DNA of 64,000 nt from Ohessyouella blattaphilus (GTDB lineage Bacteria > Bacillota > Clostridia > Lachnospirales > Lachnospiraceae): positions 62,001-126,000 of the forward strand of contig NZ_JAMXOC010000002.1 of the NCBI RefSeq assembly GCF_024721265.1, written 5' to 3'. The number at the start of each line of letters is the position of its first letter. Position 1 is the stretch's first letter. The notes beneath the pieces are model-generated. The model ran no database searches. It worked only from the letters and a program-made list of their open reading frames with translations, and was not told the origin of the DNA. Below, one piece after another: positions 43,682-52,701 of the stretch. The translations under genes were made by a program, and so were the position numbers.

Positions 43682-46045
43682 ATGGCGACAATCAATGGAT
43701 TAGGTTCGACAGGAAGTAGTGGGTTATCTGGATACGGTGGATTAGCAAGTGGCTTAGACCGGGATTCTCTGATAGAGGGAATGACTTATGCCACGCGAGC
43801 AAAAATTGCTGCGCAAAAGGGAAAACGACAGTCAGTTTTGTGGAAACAGCAAGCGGTACAGGGAATTACGAACAAAATGTATGAATTTAGTAATAAATTT
43901 CTCTCCCTGTCCTCTTCAACAAGTTTACTTTCGGGAAAACTTTTTTCGCGTAATCAGATTACGGCTTTAGGAGCGAATAGTAAATTCGTCTCGGTAAGTG
44001 GTAGTGCTAGCTCAGCGGAAATGTTTTCGATTCTTGGGGTTAAGACCTTGGCCAAAAATGCCCAGGCGTCTTCAAGTCGCCCGGTAACGGAACAAGTTTT
44101 AACAACCGGTGAAATGGTAAATGATTTAGGAACGGAGATAACCCGGGATGTAATCGGTGGCGATAGCATCTATTTGAAGTATGGAAGCAAACAGTACGCA
44201 GTTAAGCTCCCTCAAGGAGGCGAATATGATTATTCAACGCCTGAAAAAGCTGCGATGGCGATAAATAAAGCGCTAGAGCAGGTAGAAGTAGGGGCAGACC
44301 AGACGCTAGCCGATGTTATGAGTGTAACTCAAGAGGCAGGAAAGTTTACGTTTAAAAACATCTCTAGTGGTGGTAACGCCCTAGAGATTGTTGGCGGCAC
44401 GGGGAATGTGTTGGTCGATTTAGGTTTTTTAGACGAGGGTGAGTCCCTTAAAGATTTAGACGATGAACGAAAGAAGGTTACGGCGGACGGTTTGACGGCA
44501 GTGAATGATGCTGAGTTAACGGAGAAGGTAACGGTTGCTAGCGAACTTAGCGGGAAGAGTCTTAAATTTACGTATAACGGTACGACAAAAACGATTAAAC
44601 TTGGCGAGTACGATAGCCAAGCGACGATGGATGATGTGCTTGCAAACCTCCAAAAAGGCCTTGATGACGCCTTTGGTAGAGGGCGAGTCAAAGCCGATTT
44701 AAAGGAAAATAGCACTGGTGATAAAAGCTCCTTAACATTTCAGACAATCACTCCAAACGGGGAAGCAGATGCCACCTCTATTATCAAGATTAGCGGTGGT
44801 GATGCGAGCCTTTTAGGAGAAAATGGATATTTGGGGATTGCCTCTGGGGCTTCTAACCGGTTACAGCTCTCGGCTAGCTTAAAGGATTCAGGGTTGAATT
44901 TTGGTAGCGGGCTAACGATGCCTTTAACGATTAGCAACGGAAGTGACACCTTTACCCTTGATCCGGAAAAGTTTGATGAAAATAGCTCGGTTTCCTCAAT
45001 TATTAACGAAATAAACAGCAATAAAGATTTAGGGATTCATATTTCCTATCAAGAAAGCGGCGATAAATTTGTTATTAAGTCAACGCGACCAGGTGCTAGT
45101 GGTGATATTGACCTTGGTGGCGACCTAGCAAAGGCGCTTTTTGGCGAGGCCGGAGTAGACTATGATGTGCAAGCGGGAACGGATGCGGTAATCCGTGTAC
45201 AGTATGCCGGAAGCGATGAAGTTGCCACGGTGGTGCGCGGTAGCAATAGTTTTTCCTTAGATGGTTTAAACGTTACTGTTAACGGCACGTTTGGCTATGA
45301 CGAATCAGGGAACCCTCTAAAAGAGGTGGAAGCGATTACCTTTGAGGCAAAAACGGATACGGACGCAGCTCTTAAAGCGGTCAAAGAGATGATCGATGAG
45401 TTTAATGAAATTCTGGCTTTAGTCAATGGAGAAGTTAAGCAAAAACCAAATCGGGATTACTCCCCTCTGTCTGATGAACAAAAAGCCGAAATGTCAGAGC
45501 AACAGATAGAAGAGTGGGAAAAGAAAGCTCAAGAAGGCTTGCTCTTTGGTGATACGGATTTAAGATCGTTAACCAACGAATTGCGGTTTGTTATCCCTGC
45601 CGATATGCGTGAAATGTTTAAGGAAATCGGCATATCGGTGTCAACGAACTATGCCGACAATGGCAAATTGGTCTTTGATGAAGAGCAGTTTAAGGAGGCG
45701 ATGAGCCTAGACCCTAGTAAGATTAGAGATGCTTTATCAAATGCTGGCGGCAGTGGTGCGGGACTAATGACGAATCTGAAGACAACCTTTGATAAATACG
45801 CATCCATGACAGGTGCTACTAAGGGAATCCTTGTTGAACGGGCGGGAAGTCCTCATTCCCCGCTTTCCATGCTTAAGAACACTTATTTAAGTCAAGTGAC
45901 TGAGTTCGACACGTATATTAGTCGTTTGAACGATAAACTTAAAATGGAACAAGATCGTTATATCAAGCAGTTTTCGTCACTGGAATCTTTGGTTTCACAA
46001 ATGAACTCTCAAAGTAGTTACTTAAGTCAGATGTTTTCTATGTAG
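43682..46045 (+). CDS. fliD: Flagellar filament cap protein FliD
   Basis: A large 787-residue cap subunit that sits at the filament tip and folds flagellin. The N-terminal D0 region has GLASGLDRDSLIEGMT, and the C-terminal D0 region ends with the coiled coil SSLESLVSQMNSQSSYLSQMF. The middle is expanded with beta-rich domains (roughly 100-640), consistent with surface-exposed insertion domains. The ATG at 43682 follows GGGAGGG; TTG 43676 is less likely. Confidence 0.96.
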   Translation: MATINGLGSTGSSGLSGYGGLASGLDRDSLIEGMTYATRAKIAAQKGKRQSVLWKQQAVQGITNKMYEFSNKFLSLSSSTSLLSGKLFSRNQITALGANSKFVSVSGSASSAEMFSILGVKTLAKNAQASSSRPVTEQVLTTGEMVNDLGTEITRDVIGGDSIYLKYGSKQYAVKLPQGGEYDYSTPEKAAMAINKALEQVEVGADQTLADVMSVTQEAGKFTFKNISSGGNALEIVGGTGNVLVDLGFLDEGESLKDLDDERKKVTADGLTAVNDAELTEKVTVASELSGKSLKFTYNGTTKTIKLGEYDSQATMDDVLANLQKGLDDAFGRGRVKADLKENSTGDKSSLTFQTITPNGEADATSIIKISGGDASLLGENGYLGIASGASNRLQLSASLKDSGLNFGSGLTMPLTISNGSDTFTLDPEKFDENSSVSSIINEINSNKDLGIHISYQESGDKFVIKSTRPGASGDIDLGGDLAKALFGEAGVDYDVQAGTDAVIRVQYAGSDEVATVVRGSNSFSLDGLNVTVNGTFGYDESGNPLKEVEAITFEAKTDTDAALKAVKEMIDEFNEILALVNGEVKQKPNRDYSPLSDEQKAEMSEQQIEEWEKKAQEGLLFGDTDLRSLTNELRFVIPADMREMFKEIGISVSTNYADNGKLVFDEEQFKEAMSLDPSKIRDALSNAGGSGAGLMTNLKTTFDKYASMTGATKGILVERAGSPHSPLSMLKNTYLSQVTEFDTYISRLNDKLKMEQDRYIKQFSSLESLVSQMNSQSSYLSQMFSM

Positions 46046-46068
46046 AGCAGAAAGGGGAATAAGCAAGG

Positions 46069-46434
46069 ATGAAGCAAAGAGGTTATAGCCAGTACAAGGA
46101 GCAATCCGTTTTGACCATGACACCAGAGGAATTGCTAATTGTTTTATACGATGAGCTGATAAAGAGATTACGTCGTGCGGAGATTTCTCTGGACGGAAAG
46201 AAGTATGAACTGTTTGAAGAGTCTGTTGATCGTAGTGTAGAAATTGTGAAATATTTTAAAGAGTGTCTTAATTTTGAGTATGAATTAAGCTATGAATTAG
46301 CGCGAATGTACGATTTTTTCATTTTTGAACTCAGTCGTCTAAAGTCGGGGCGTAAGGCTACGGTGGTCGAGGAAATTTTGCCTTTGGTTATTGAACTTAG
46401 AGAGGCCTTTGAGGTAGCAGGTAAGTCGGCATGA
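46069..46434 (+). CDS. fliS: Flagellin export chaperone FliS
   Basis: A 121-residue helical chaperone for flagellin. The opening YSQYKEQSVLTMTPEELLIV is typical FliS, followed by LYDELIKRLRRAE. Overlaps the next gene by four bases (ATGA). Confidence 0.94.
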   Translation: MKQRGYSQYKEQSVLTMTPEELLIVLYDELIKRLRRAEISLDGKKYELFEESVDRSVEIVKYFKECLNFEYELSYELARMYDFFIFELSRLKSGRKATVVEEILPLVIELREAFEVAGKSA

Positions 46435-46793
46435 GAAAAGATATTATCGGTCACTACCAAATGAAAAGCCGCCACTTAAATGAAGTGTGGCGGCTCACAA
46501 GAGAGCTAGGCGAGGCCATAGGAAATAACGATACGGTTGTCATTCAAATGGTACTCGATATGCGAGGGGAAGAATTAGCAACCATCGCTACCATTGATGA
46601 GGAGATTCGGGAAGGGTTAGCGAACTTACCCAGAGAAAAAAAGGAAGAATTAGAAAAACAGATAGAAGAATGTAATGATTATATGCTTCAAGTGTGGCGC
46701 AAAACAGTTGCCCTTGATCAACACCTTAATACGAAGATAGCGGGTAAAGATTCTTTTTACTTCGATAAGACCCAGATGGGACCACCGCTGTAA
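46431..46793 (+). CDS. FliT-like small helical protein
   Basis: A 120-residue helical protein following fliS, the usual slot for FliT, the FliD chaperone. The body is charged helices with no strong motif, so the identity rests on size, helix content and position. A 9-bp GC-rich hairpin lies early in the coding region (46467-46495), and another dyad covers its stop codon (46781-46801). Its 3' end overlaps the convergent C39-like gene by 37 bases. Confidence 0.55.
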   Translation: MRKDIIGHYQMKSRHLNEVWRLTRELGEAIGNNDTVVIQMVLDMRGEELATIATIDEEIREGLANLPREKKEELEKQIEECNDYMLQVWRKTVALDQHLNTKIAGKDSFYFDKTQMGPPL

Positions 46794-47419
46794 GCGGTGG
46801 TAAGAAGCTGGGAGAGGAGTAGCTCACTTGACCAACGTATGCTAGTTCGTTCAGGGCTTGCGGGATCAAAGATGATAAACTGTCCATCTGCGTCATACCC
46901 ATTAACCACGATAAAATGACCACTACTTGTGAAGTTTCCAGGACCCATGAGAAAGATAAGCAGTTTGTCGTAAGTTAAGGCTAAGCGTAGGCTTTCAGTC
47001 GTAATGCTAGGAAGGTGTTCCACTTTTAAGCCATAGGCCTTCGCGCCGCTAGGGATGAGTTCATGGGCAGAACCAAAGCCGGGACTAAAGAAACCGTGAG
47101 TGCTTGACCAACTAGCCACTTCAGGTGGGGTTACGACCTGCTTATTTAACGTGCTGATGGCGGTTGCTAGGACGGCAGGACCACAGCCGTGAGTGGAAAG
47201 TGGGTCCACGTTTCCGTATAGATAAGAAGCCCACTGAGGGTCGAGTTGTGAATAAGCCGTTAGCGGAATTATTTTTTCGCTGCCGCTAGGTGGCTCTTGC
47301 CATTCGCGCGGGGAGGCTAGAGCGATAGCCCCGCTAGGAGCTAGGGCGTTTATATGTGGAAGAGAGAGGCCGATTAGTGAGAGGCCTAAACATAATAGTA
47401 AGCGTTTATATGGTTGCAT
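46757..47419 (-). CDS. Secreted C39-like (papain-fold) cysteine peptidase
   Basis: A 220-residue exported protein. A signal peptide with a hydrophobic core (LLLCLGLSLIGLSLP) runs about 1-30. The peptidase C39-like domain has the catalytic Cys in GCGPAVLATAI, His in GHFIVVNGYD and a late Asp in FDPASP. ATG 47419 follows AAAGGAG; the frame extends to 47437 only through a TTG. The target is unknown. It is on the minus strand against the fla operon, with a one-mismatch sigma-28-like element upstream. I infer a cell-wall or surface processing role. Confidence 0.8.
   Translation of the reverse strand: MQPYKRLLLCLGLSLIGLSLPHINALAPSGAIALASPREWQEPPSGSEKIIPLTAYSQLDPQWASYLYGNVDPLSTHGCGPAVLATAISTLNKQVVTPPEVASWSSTHGFFSPGFGSAHELIPSGAKAYGLKVEHLPSITTESLRLALTYDKLLIFLMGPGNFTSSGHFIVVNGYDADGQFIIFDPASPERTSIRWSSELLLSQLLTTAYSGGPIWVLSK
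46781..46801. repeat. Perfect 9-bp inverted repeat at the convergent gene ends
   Basis: ACCACCGCT (46781-46789), loop GTA, AGCGGTGGT (46793-46801). It covers the stop of the FliT-like gene within the convergent overlap. There is no T-run, so simple termination is not assured. Confidence 0.7.
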
Positions 47420-47454
47420 CTTCAGTCTCCTTTGCAAAATACTCTATAAATAGA

Positions 47455-47483
47455 TTGTCGGCTAAAAGGGGTGAAAAGTTAAG
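47455..47483 (-). promoter_or_regulatory. Possible sigma-28 promoter of the C39-like peptidase gene
   Basis: On the minus strand: CTTAA (47479-47483), a 16-base spacer and GCCGACAA (47455-47462), one mismatch from GCCGATAA. Weaker than the other members. Confidence 0.4.
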
Positions 47484-47506
47484 AATTAGGAAAGGATAGG
47501 GGAGCA

Positions 47507-48274
47507 ATGAAAGAAATTGTATTTGAAAATGTGAGTAAGATATACGACAATGGCGGCATTGGTTTGGAAAACGCTTCATTTGCCGTGGAAAAAGGCGAGT
47601 TCGTCTTCGTTGTTGGTAAGAGTGGTTCTGGGAAAAGCACTTTGTTAAGACTAGTAAGCGCGCAGATGCCGAAAAGCGAAGGGACGATTACCGTAGGTGG
47701 TGTATGTTTATCTGCAATTCCGAAGGGAAAGTTGCCTCTTTTTCGTCGTCAGTTTGGCATTATGGAAAGGGAACTCGGTCTTTTGCCAGATCTAGACGTG
47801 CGGGGAAATATTAGTTTAGCGATGTATGCAACGGAGCAACCTTTTAGCAGGATTAAAAAGCGGGTTACGCAGACGATGGCGACGCTTGGTATCAGTCACT
47901 GCGCGAAACAGTACCCAAACCAGTTGTCAGGAGGGGAAGCGGCAAGGGTAATGCTAGCTAGAGCTTTAGTAATTAACCCGCGGATTTTGGTGATTGATGA
48001 ACCAACGGCCAACCTCGACCCAGATGCTTCTTGGGATATGATGTGTTTGCTAAATGAATTAAACCGAATGGGAGTTACTATGATTGTAGCTAGTCATTCC
48101 CGAGAATTGGTGACGATAATGAAGAAACGAGTTATTACGTTAGTCTCAGGAGTAGTGGTTGCTGACGAGAAGAATAGTATTTACTCGTCAAAAGCCATGG
48201 ATGTATTTGCAGAGAAGAGAGTTTACAATGAGAGAAGACAGTATCAGAACCTACGAGGCGGATTGCCTAATTAA
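47507..48274 (+). CDS. FtsE-like ABC transporter ATP-binding protein without partner permease
   Basis: A 255-residue ATPase of the FtsE/LolD type. Walker A VGKSGSGKSTLL, signature LSGGEAARVMLARAL, Walker B ILVIDEPTANLDPD, H-loop ASHSREL. There is no FtsX-like permease beside it. The next gene starts 47 bases inside its end and encodes a nucleotidyltransferase-like protein. FtsE-FtsX normally controls peptidoglycan hydrolases; here the partner is unknown. AGGGGAG precedes the ATG. Confidence 0.88.
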   Translation: MKEIVFENVSKIYDNGGIGLENASFAVEKGEFVFVVGKSGSGKSTLLRLVSAQMPKSEGTITVGGVCLSAIPKGKLPLFRRQFGIMERELGLLPDLDVRGNISLAMYATEQPFSRIKKRVTQTMATLGISHCAKQYPNQLSGGEAARVMLARALVINPRILVIDEPTANLDPDASWDMMCLLNELNRMGVTMIVASHSRELVTIMKKRVITLVSGVVVADEKNSIYSSKAMDVFAEKRVYNERRQYQNLRGGLPN

Positions 48275-49352
48275 GCTAATTGAAGCTATTCTTAGTAAAC
48301 AAGAGCTGCCCAAATTTGAACAAGATCCCGATTGGGAAAAGTTGTATAAGTTGGCCATATATCATAATGTTGGGAGCATTGCCTACTGTTGTCTGTTGGG
48401 AACGGAGGCGTATGAGCTTGACCCTTGGAAAGAAAAACTTGCCAAGATTTATCATAAGGCGGTGTCTTTAGAGGGACATTATACAGCCCAGGTTCCGCGG
48501 ATCTTAGAGGCGCTTGAGAAAGCGCGGATAGACTGTGTTCTTTTTGGGGACTATATTCTTCGAGTTTACTATCCCCGTCCGGAAATGCGACCGTTATCAA
48601 GTGTAAATTTCTTGGTTGACCAAAGAGATTGTAAAGCCGTGAGAGCGATTATGATGGATTTGGATTTTTCCGAGGAGCAGCCCCTTTCTTTTAAAAAGGA
48701 ACCGGGACTGTGTATCACTTTTTATCCCCGTCTGGAATTTCTTAATAAGCAATTTTCTAAATACTTCAATATTCCCTTGAAACAGTATGTGACTCTGAGT
48801 GCTCATAGATACGTCCGGGGGTTTGAACCAGAAGAGTTCTACCTATATTTACTTGCATGTGTAGCGGAAGCTTATGCTAAGGGCGATATGGATATGGGAC
48901 TTTTGTTGGATTACCGCTGTTTTTACCGAGCACTATATAAAACATTGGATTGGGGCTATCTTAGTAAAGAGAGTGAGCGCCTGAAAATGGGCGTCTTTCC
49001 CGAGTATATAACGAAACTATCAGCACTGTGGTATGACGGTTTTGTGGATGATTGGGAGGATGCCATACTTACTGAGATGGAGGCCTACGTTTTGACGAAA
49101 GGAGAAAGTGGGCGAGTACAAAGTGAAAAATTATTACCGTTAGTTAGGCAGGTAGTGGATATCTATCAGCGAAAATTACAAAAAAAGCGACGCCGGGAAC
49201 GGCTGGAAATCTTGTTTCCCAACCTAGAATACATGCAAGCGATGTATCGGATATTGCGGTATGTTCCTCCTTTATTACCTTTTTGTTGGCTTCTTAGAGG
49301 AGTGCGTTTACGTAAAGATAAAATTATTGCAAAAAAGGTTAATAAAAAATAA
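48228..49352 (+). CDS. Nucleotidyltransferase-like protein (NTP_transf_5-like), function unknown
   Basis: A 374-residue protein. The N-terminal 200 residues resemble the uncharacterised nucleotidyltransferase family found near peptide and surface-polysaccharide clusters: LFGDYILRVYYPRPEMRP, then VNFLVDQRD where family members have an acidic pair. The C-terminus is basic and helical (RKLQKKRRRERLE) with a hydrophobic stretch near the end. ATG 48228 is inside the FtsE-like gene, after a GAGAAGAGAG site, so translation is coupled. The family call is tentative; no reaction can be stated. Confidence 0.55.
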   Translation: MREDSIRTYEADCLIKLIEAILSKQELPKFEQDPDWEKLYKLAIYHNVGSIAYCCLLGTEAYELDPWKEKLAKIYHKAVSLEGHYTAQVPRILEALEKARIDCVLFGDYILRVYYPRPEMRPLSSVNFLVDQRDCKAVRAIMMDLDFSEEQPLSFKKEPGLCITFYPRLEFLNKQFSKYFNIPLKQYVTLSAHRYVRGFEPEEFYLYLLACVAEAYAKGDMDMGLLLDYRCFYRALYKTLDWGYLSKESERLKMGVFPEYITKLSALWYDGFVDDWEDAILTEMEAYVLTKGESGRVQSEKLLPLVRQVVDIYQRKLQKKRRRERLEILFPNLEYMQAMYRILRYVPPLLPFCWLLRGVRLRKDKIIAKKVNKK

Positions 49353-49365
49353 AGAATGCCGATAA
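49339..49365 (+). promoter_or_regulatory. Candidate sigma-28 promoter of flgM
   Basis: TTAA (49339-49342), a 15-base spacer and GCCGATAA (49358-49365). It starts inside the end of the preceding gene. Drives flgM and the filament-junction genes, as in other sigma-28 systems. Confidence 0.65.
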
Positions 49366-49399
49366 ACTAAGTAAGATGATTGAAAAGGAGGAAGAGCTT

Positions 49400-49720
49400 A
49401 TGAGAATATCAAATGATAGTTTCAAACACCGCTGTGCTAATTCTCTTTCTACAGATAAGAAGAACGTAAACGAGGGTATGAAGATGGAACGAAGCAAACA
49501 GTTTGATGAGGTTTTGCTTTCAAAAGAAAAAAGTACACCAGACGAGAAGCAAATAATTGAGGAATTAACGAAGAAGGTTCGCCTAGAGACTCTTAAAGGC
49601 ACTGACAGCAATAAGATAACGAGTCTAAAGAGGCAAATTGCTGAGGGTTCGTATCAAATTGACATCGATGAAATTGCGAAACGTATTTTGCTTCAGGGGG
49701 GAATGAATAAGGATGAATAA
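49400..49720 (+). CDS. flgM: Anti-sigma-28 factor FlgM
   Basis: A 106-residue protein. The C-terminal half has the sigma-28-binding helices (SLKRQIAEGSYQIDIDEIAK), and the N-terminal half is disordered and charged. It holds sigma-28 until hook completion allows its export. ATG 49400 follows AAGGAGG; the frame extends to 49376 without a ribosome site. The last eight bases overlap flgN. Confidence 0.93.
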   Translation: MRISNDSFKHRCANSLSTDKKNVNEGMKMERSKQFDEVLLSKEKSTPDEKQIIEELTKKVRLETLKGTDSNKITSLKRQIAEGSYQIDIDEIAKRILLQGGMNKDE

Positions 49721-50108
49721 ATTGAAAGAGGCCATACAGGCCTTAAGCGAGCAGTTTCGAAAAATTTCTAAAATTGAAGAGGAAATTATGGAAGCGGTAG
49801 CAGCGAATAAATTATCCCAAGTTGAACAAGGCATTATCAGAGAGCAGTCAGCAGTTATGAAGTTACGGGGCCTTGAACGGATAAAGGATCAGGCTCTTGA
49901 TGAATGCGGTTACGAGGGTTTTTCTTTCACACAAATATTAGAAAAAATGGATGTTTCAAGCCGAAAAGAGTTTATCCCTATTTTCGAGGAACTAAGTACA
50001 GAAATTCAAATATTTAGTCGAATCCATGAGGATACAGGTACGCTGTTACAGGTAAAATTGCGGCATTTGAATAATATGACTACGAATCAGATTAATCATA
50101 AGGCATAG
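49713..50108 (+). CDS. flgN: Flagellar export chaperone FlgN
   Basis: A 131-residue helical chaperone for FlgK and FlgL, coded directly before them. The protein is mostly coiled coil with no catalytic motif. The call rests on helix content, size and order flgM-flgN-flgK-flgL. Confidence 0.88.
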   Translation: MNKLKEAIQALSEQFRKISKIEEEIMEAVAANKLSQVEQGIIREQSAVMKLRGLERIKDQALDECGYEGFSFTQILEKMDVSSRKEFIPIFEELSTEIQIFSRIHEDTGTLLQVKLRHLNNMTTNQINHKA

Positions 50109-50120
50109 AGGGGAAGAGGA

Positions 50121-51674
50121 ATGATAAGATCAACGTTTTCAGGATTTAATATGGCTCAATTAGCGTTAATGTCTAACCAAAGAGCAATAGATATTGCGGG
50201 ACACAATATTTCGAATATCAATACGTACGGCTTTACTAGACAACGCCTAGATCTTGCAAGCATCAACCCAGTGGGGGCAAGTTATTCCAGCTCTCCTTTT
50301 GATATGAAGGTCGGACAGGGTGTGATGATGACAGGGATTTCCCAGATTCGCGATCCTTTTTTAGATATTCAATTTAGAAATCAGATTGCCAAAGTGGGGA
50401 CGGCTGATGCTACCGATAAAATATTAGAACAGATTGGTAATATCTTTGACGAAACCGATTCCTCGGGAATCAAAGATGCTTTAGGGGAGGTGCTAAAGCA
50501 GCTAAAAGAGATGGCTAATCCAGAAAACGCCGGCGAGCAAAGCGTGGAAGCACTATTGAAATCCAACATGCAAGTCCTTATGAATCTAATTAACCAAAAG
50601 GCCGAGGATATAAATGGGCTCAAAGAGGAACTGATTTCTCAGTTACAAGACAGTGATTTGAAAAATCTGAATTCTTGTATAGAAAGAATTGTGGAGCTTA
50701 ATGAGTCGATCAAGAATGCTCAAGTACTAGGGAGCCCAGCACTCGAACTTCAGGATCAAAGAAATGCTCTGCTAGATGATCTGGCGACGTATTTACCGAT
50801 CAATGTAAAGTATCGCACGGATACCTCTACTGGTGTACCACTAGATGTCCTTGAGGTTACCTTTAGAGATGGCAGTGGAGAAGAGCATTTGTTGATTTCT
50901 GATAACGAGATGGGAGAATTTACCCTAGATGATAATGACGGTAAAATACCTGTGAGCCTTAGCTTTAAAGGAAGTGACGGCGAAGCCAAGGATATTACGG
51001 ATCTCCTACGCAATGGTGTGCTAAAAGGTAATCTGGATATGCTGAATCAAGCAGGCGCCTTTGACGGATCCGGTGTGAAAGGGGTTGGCTATTATGAAAA
51101 AATGTTCGATTCTTTTGTGAATCAGTTAGCCACAACTATGAATGAACTAAATGCCATCAAGAACCCCGATGGTTCCGTCACAAATAAGGATCTCTTTGTT
51201 AAGAAAGATGGTGCGGATACGTTTACCGCCGAGAATATTCAATTGTCTGAAGCTTGGATGAACGGTGAAATTGGCATAACGCTTTGTCAGCCTGATGAAA
51301 ATGGAAACGTCGAAGGAAGTTCTGCCTATGAGAACGTTCTTAAGATGTTTAACGCGTTAAGTTCAGATAAGCATCAATTTGTGAATGCAGACGGAAATGT
51401 TGTTTTTGAAGGGACGATAGAAGGCGGGTATGATCATTTAGCAAATACCCAGGCGATTGACCGTAAGGCGACCCAGGCCATCTTAACCAATCACTTAACG
51501 GTATTAGGACAAATCGAGAATTCCAAGGATGCCGTGTCAGGGGTTAGCATGGATGAAGAGGTTATGGATTTGATGCGCTACCAGCAATCCTATAATGCTG
51601 CCTCTAGATTGATGACAACACTTGATCAAATATTAGATAAATTAATTAATGAAACCGGCGTGGTCGGAAGGTAA
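50121..51674 (+). CDS. flgK: Flagellar hook-filament junction protein FlgK
   Basis: A 517-residue junction protein. N-terminal GFNMAQLALMSNQRAIDIAG followed by HNISNINTYGFTRQR, C-terminal SGVSMDEEVMDLMRYQQSYN and LDQILDKLINETG are standard. Spacing to flgN is 12 bases. Confidence 0.96.
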   Translation: MIRSTFSGFNMAQLALMSNQRAIDIAGHNISNINTYGFTRQRLDLASINPVGASYSSSPFDMKVGQGVMMTGISQIRDPFLDIQFRNQIAKVGTADATDKILEQIGNIFDETDSSGIKDALGEVLKQLKEMANPENAGEQSVEALLKSNMQVLMNLINQKAEDINGLKEELISQLQDSDLKNLNSCIERIVELNESIKNAQVLGSPALELQDQRNALLDDLATYLPINVKYRTDTSTGVPLDVLEVTFRDGSGEEHLLISDNEMGEFTLDDNDGKIPVSLSFKGSDGEAKDITDLLRNGVLKGNLDMLNQAGAFDGSGVKGVGYYEKMFDSFVNQLATTMNELNAIKNPDGSVTNKDLFVKKDGADTFTAENIQLSEAWMNGEIGITLCQPDENGNVEGSSAYENVLKMFNALSSDKHQFVNADGNVVFEGTIEGGYDHLANTQAIDRKATQAILTNHLTVLGQIENSKDAVSGVSMDEEVMDLMRYQQSYNAASRLMTTLDQILDKLINETGVVGR

Positions 51675-51686
51675 TAGGGAGGGTAT

Positions 51687-52682
51687 ATGCGAATCACCAA
51701 TAGTATGATAAGACGAAATTATATGAATAATTTAGGTTCTACTTTAGGTGGATTAGAAAAAGCAAGACTACAAGTAGAAACCGGAAGAAAGTTCATGCGC
51801 TCCTATGAAGATCCGGCAGCGGCGGCAAAAGCCGCGGTTTTAAGTGCCCGTTATGCGCGTAACGAAGAGAATATAGAGTCGGCAAAAAACACGCAGAATT
51901 GGCAAGACAATCAAGAAGATGCCCTGCGGCAACTCAATGACATTGTCACCGAGATTGATAAAAACTATGCCCTTTCAGCAATTGACGATACGAAAGGAGT
52001 CGAAGGAAGAGAGGCTTATGCCACGAGCCTTAGGGAAATGCAACAAGCCATGGTTGCTGCCCTTAATACAAAGTTTGGGAATGCCTTTGTCTTAGCTGGT
52101 AATGACGCTAAAAATCCTCCCTTTGAATTAAAGGACGGAAAGGTACTCTACCGAGGGTTGGATGTAAATGACCCGGGCGTACAAGACGAGCTGCTAAAGA
52201 TGTCAAAAGAATCTTCCTATATTGATTTAGGTTTTGGTTTAAGCTTCGACGAGCAGGGAGGAATCATCTCGTCTAGTGCGTTTAATACATCTTTCCCAGG
52301 CATTAATGCCGTAGGCTTTGGACAAGGAGAAGGCACGGTTAATAAAAACTTGATTTCCCTTGCGGGTGAGATGGCGGAGCTTTTAGAGCAAGAGGAATTT
52401 GATCGGGAGAAATACGAACAGTTATGGACCCAGTTTGGCAAAGGCAGTAATGAACTTAAAGATCAGCTAGCGGTTATCGGGTCACGCTCTAAATTTCTAG
52501 AGACGACGGTAAATCGCTTGGAAACGGAAAAGGTTAATTTGACCACTCAATTTGATACTACCGTAAATATTGATGGCGCTGAGGCGATTACCAACTATTC
52601 TTGGGCCAATTACGTATACAATTCGGCCCTTAAGGTAGGGACCAATGTTCTGAGCCCATCATTGTTAGATTTCCTCAATTAA
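51687..52682 (+). CDS. flgL: Flagellar hook-filament junction protein FlgL
   Basis: A 331-residue flagellin-related junction protein. N-terminal MRITNSMIRRNYMNNLG and YEDPAAAAKAAVLSARYARN, C-terminal YNSALKVGTNVLSPSLLDFL. A flagellin-like helical core supports FlgL. GGGAGGG precedes the ATG. Confidence 0.95.
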   Translation: MRITNSMIRRNYMNNLGSTLGGLEKARLQVETGRKFMRSYEDPAAAAKAAVLSARYARNEENIESAKNTQNWQDNQEDALRQLNDIVTEIDKNYALSAIDDTKGVEGREAYATSLREMQQAMVAALNTKFGNAFVLAGNDAKNPPFELKDGKVLYRGLDVNDPGVQDELLKMSKESSYIDLGFGLSFDEQGGIISSSAFNTSFPGINAVGFGQGEGTVNKNLISLAGEMAELLEQEEFDREKYEQLWTQFGKGSNELKDQLAVIGSRSKFLETTVNRLETEKVNLTTQFDTTVNIDGAEAITNYSWANYVYNSALKVGTNVLSPSLLDFLN

Positions 52683-52701
52683 AAGGGAGAGGAGGGAGAA
52701 C

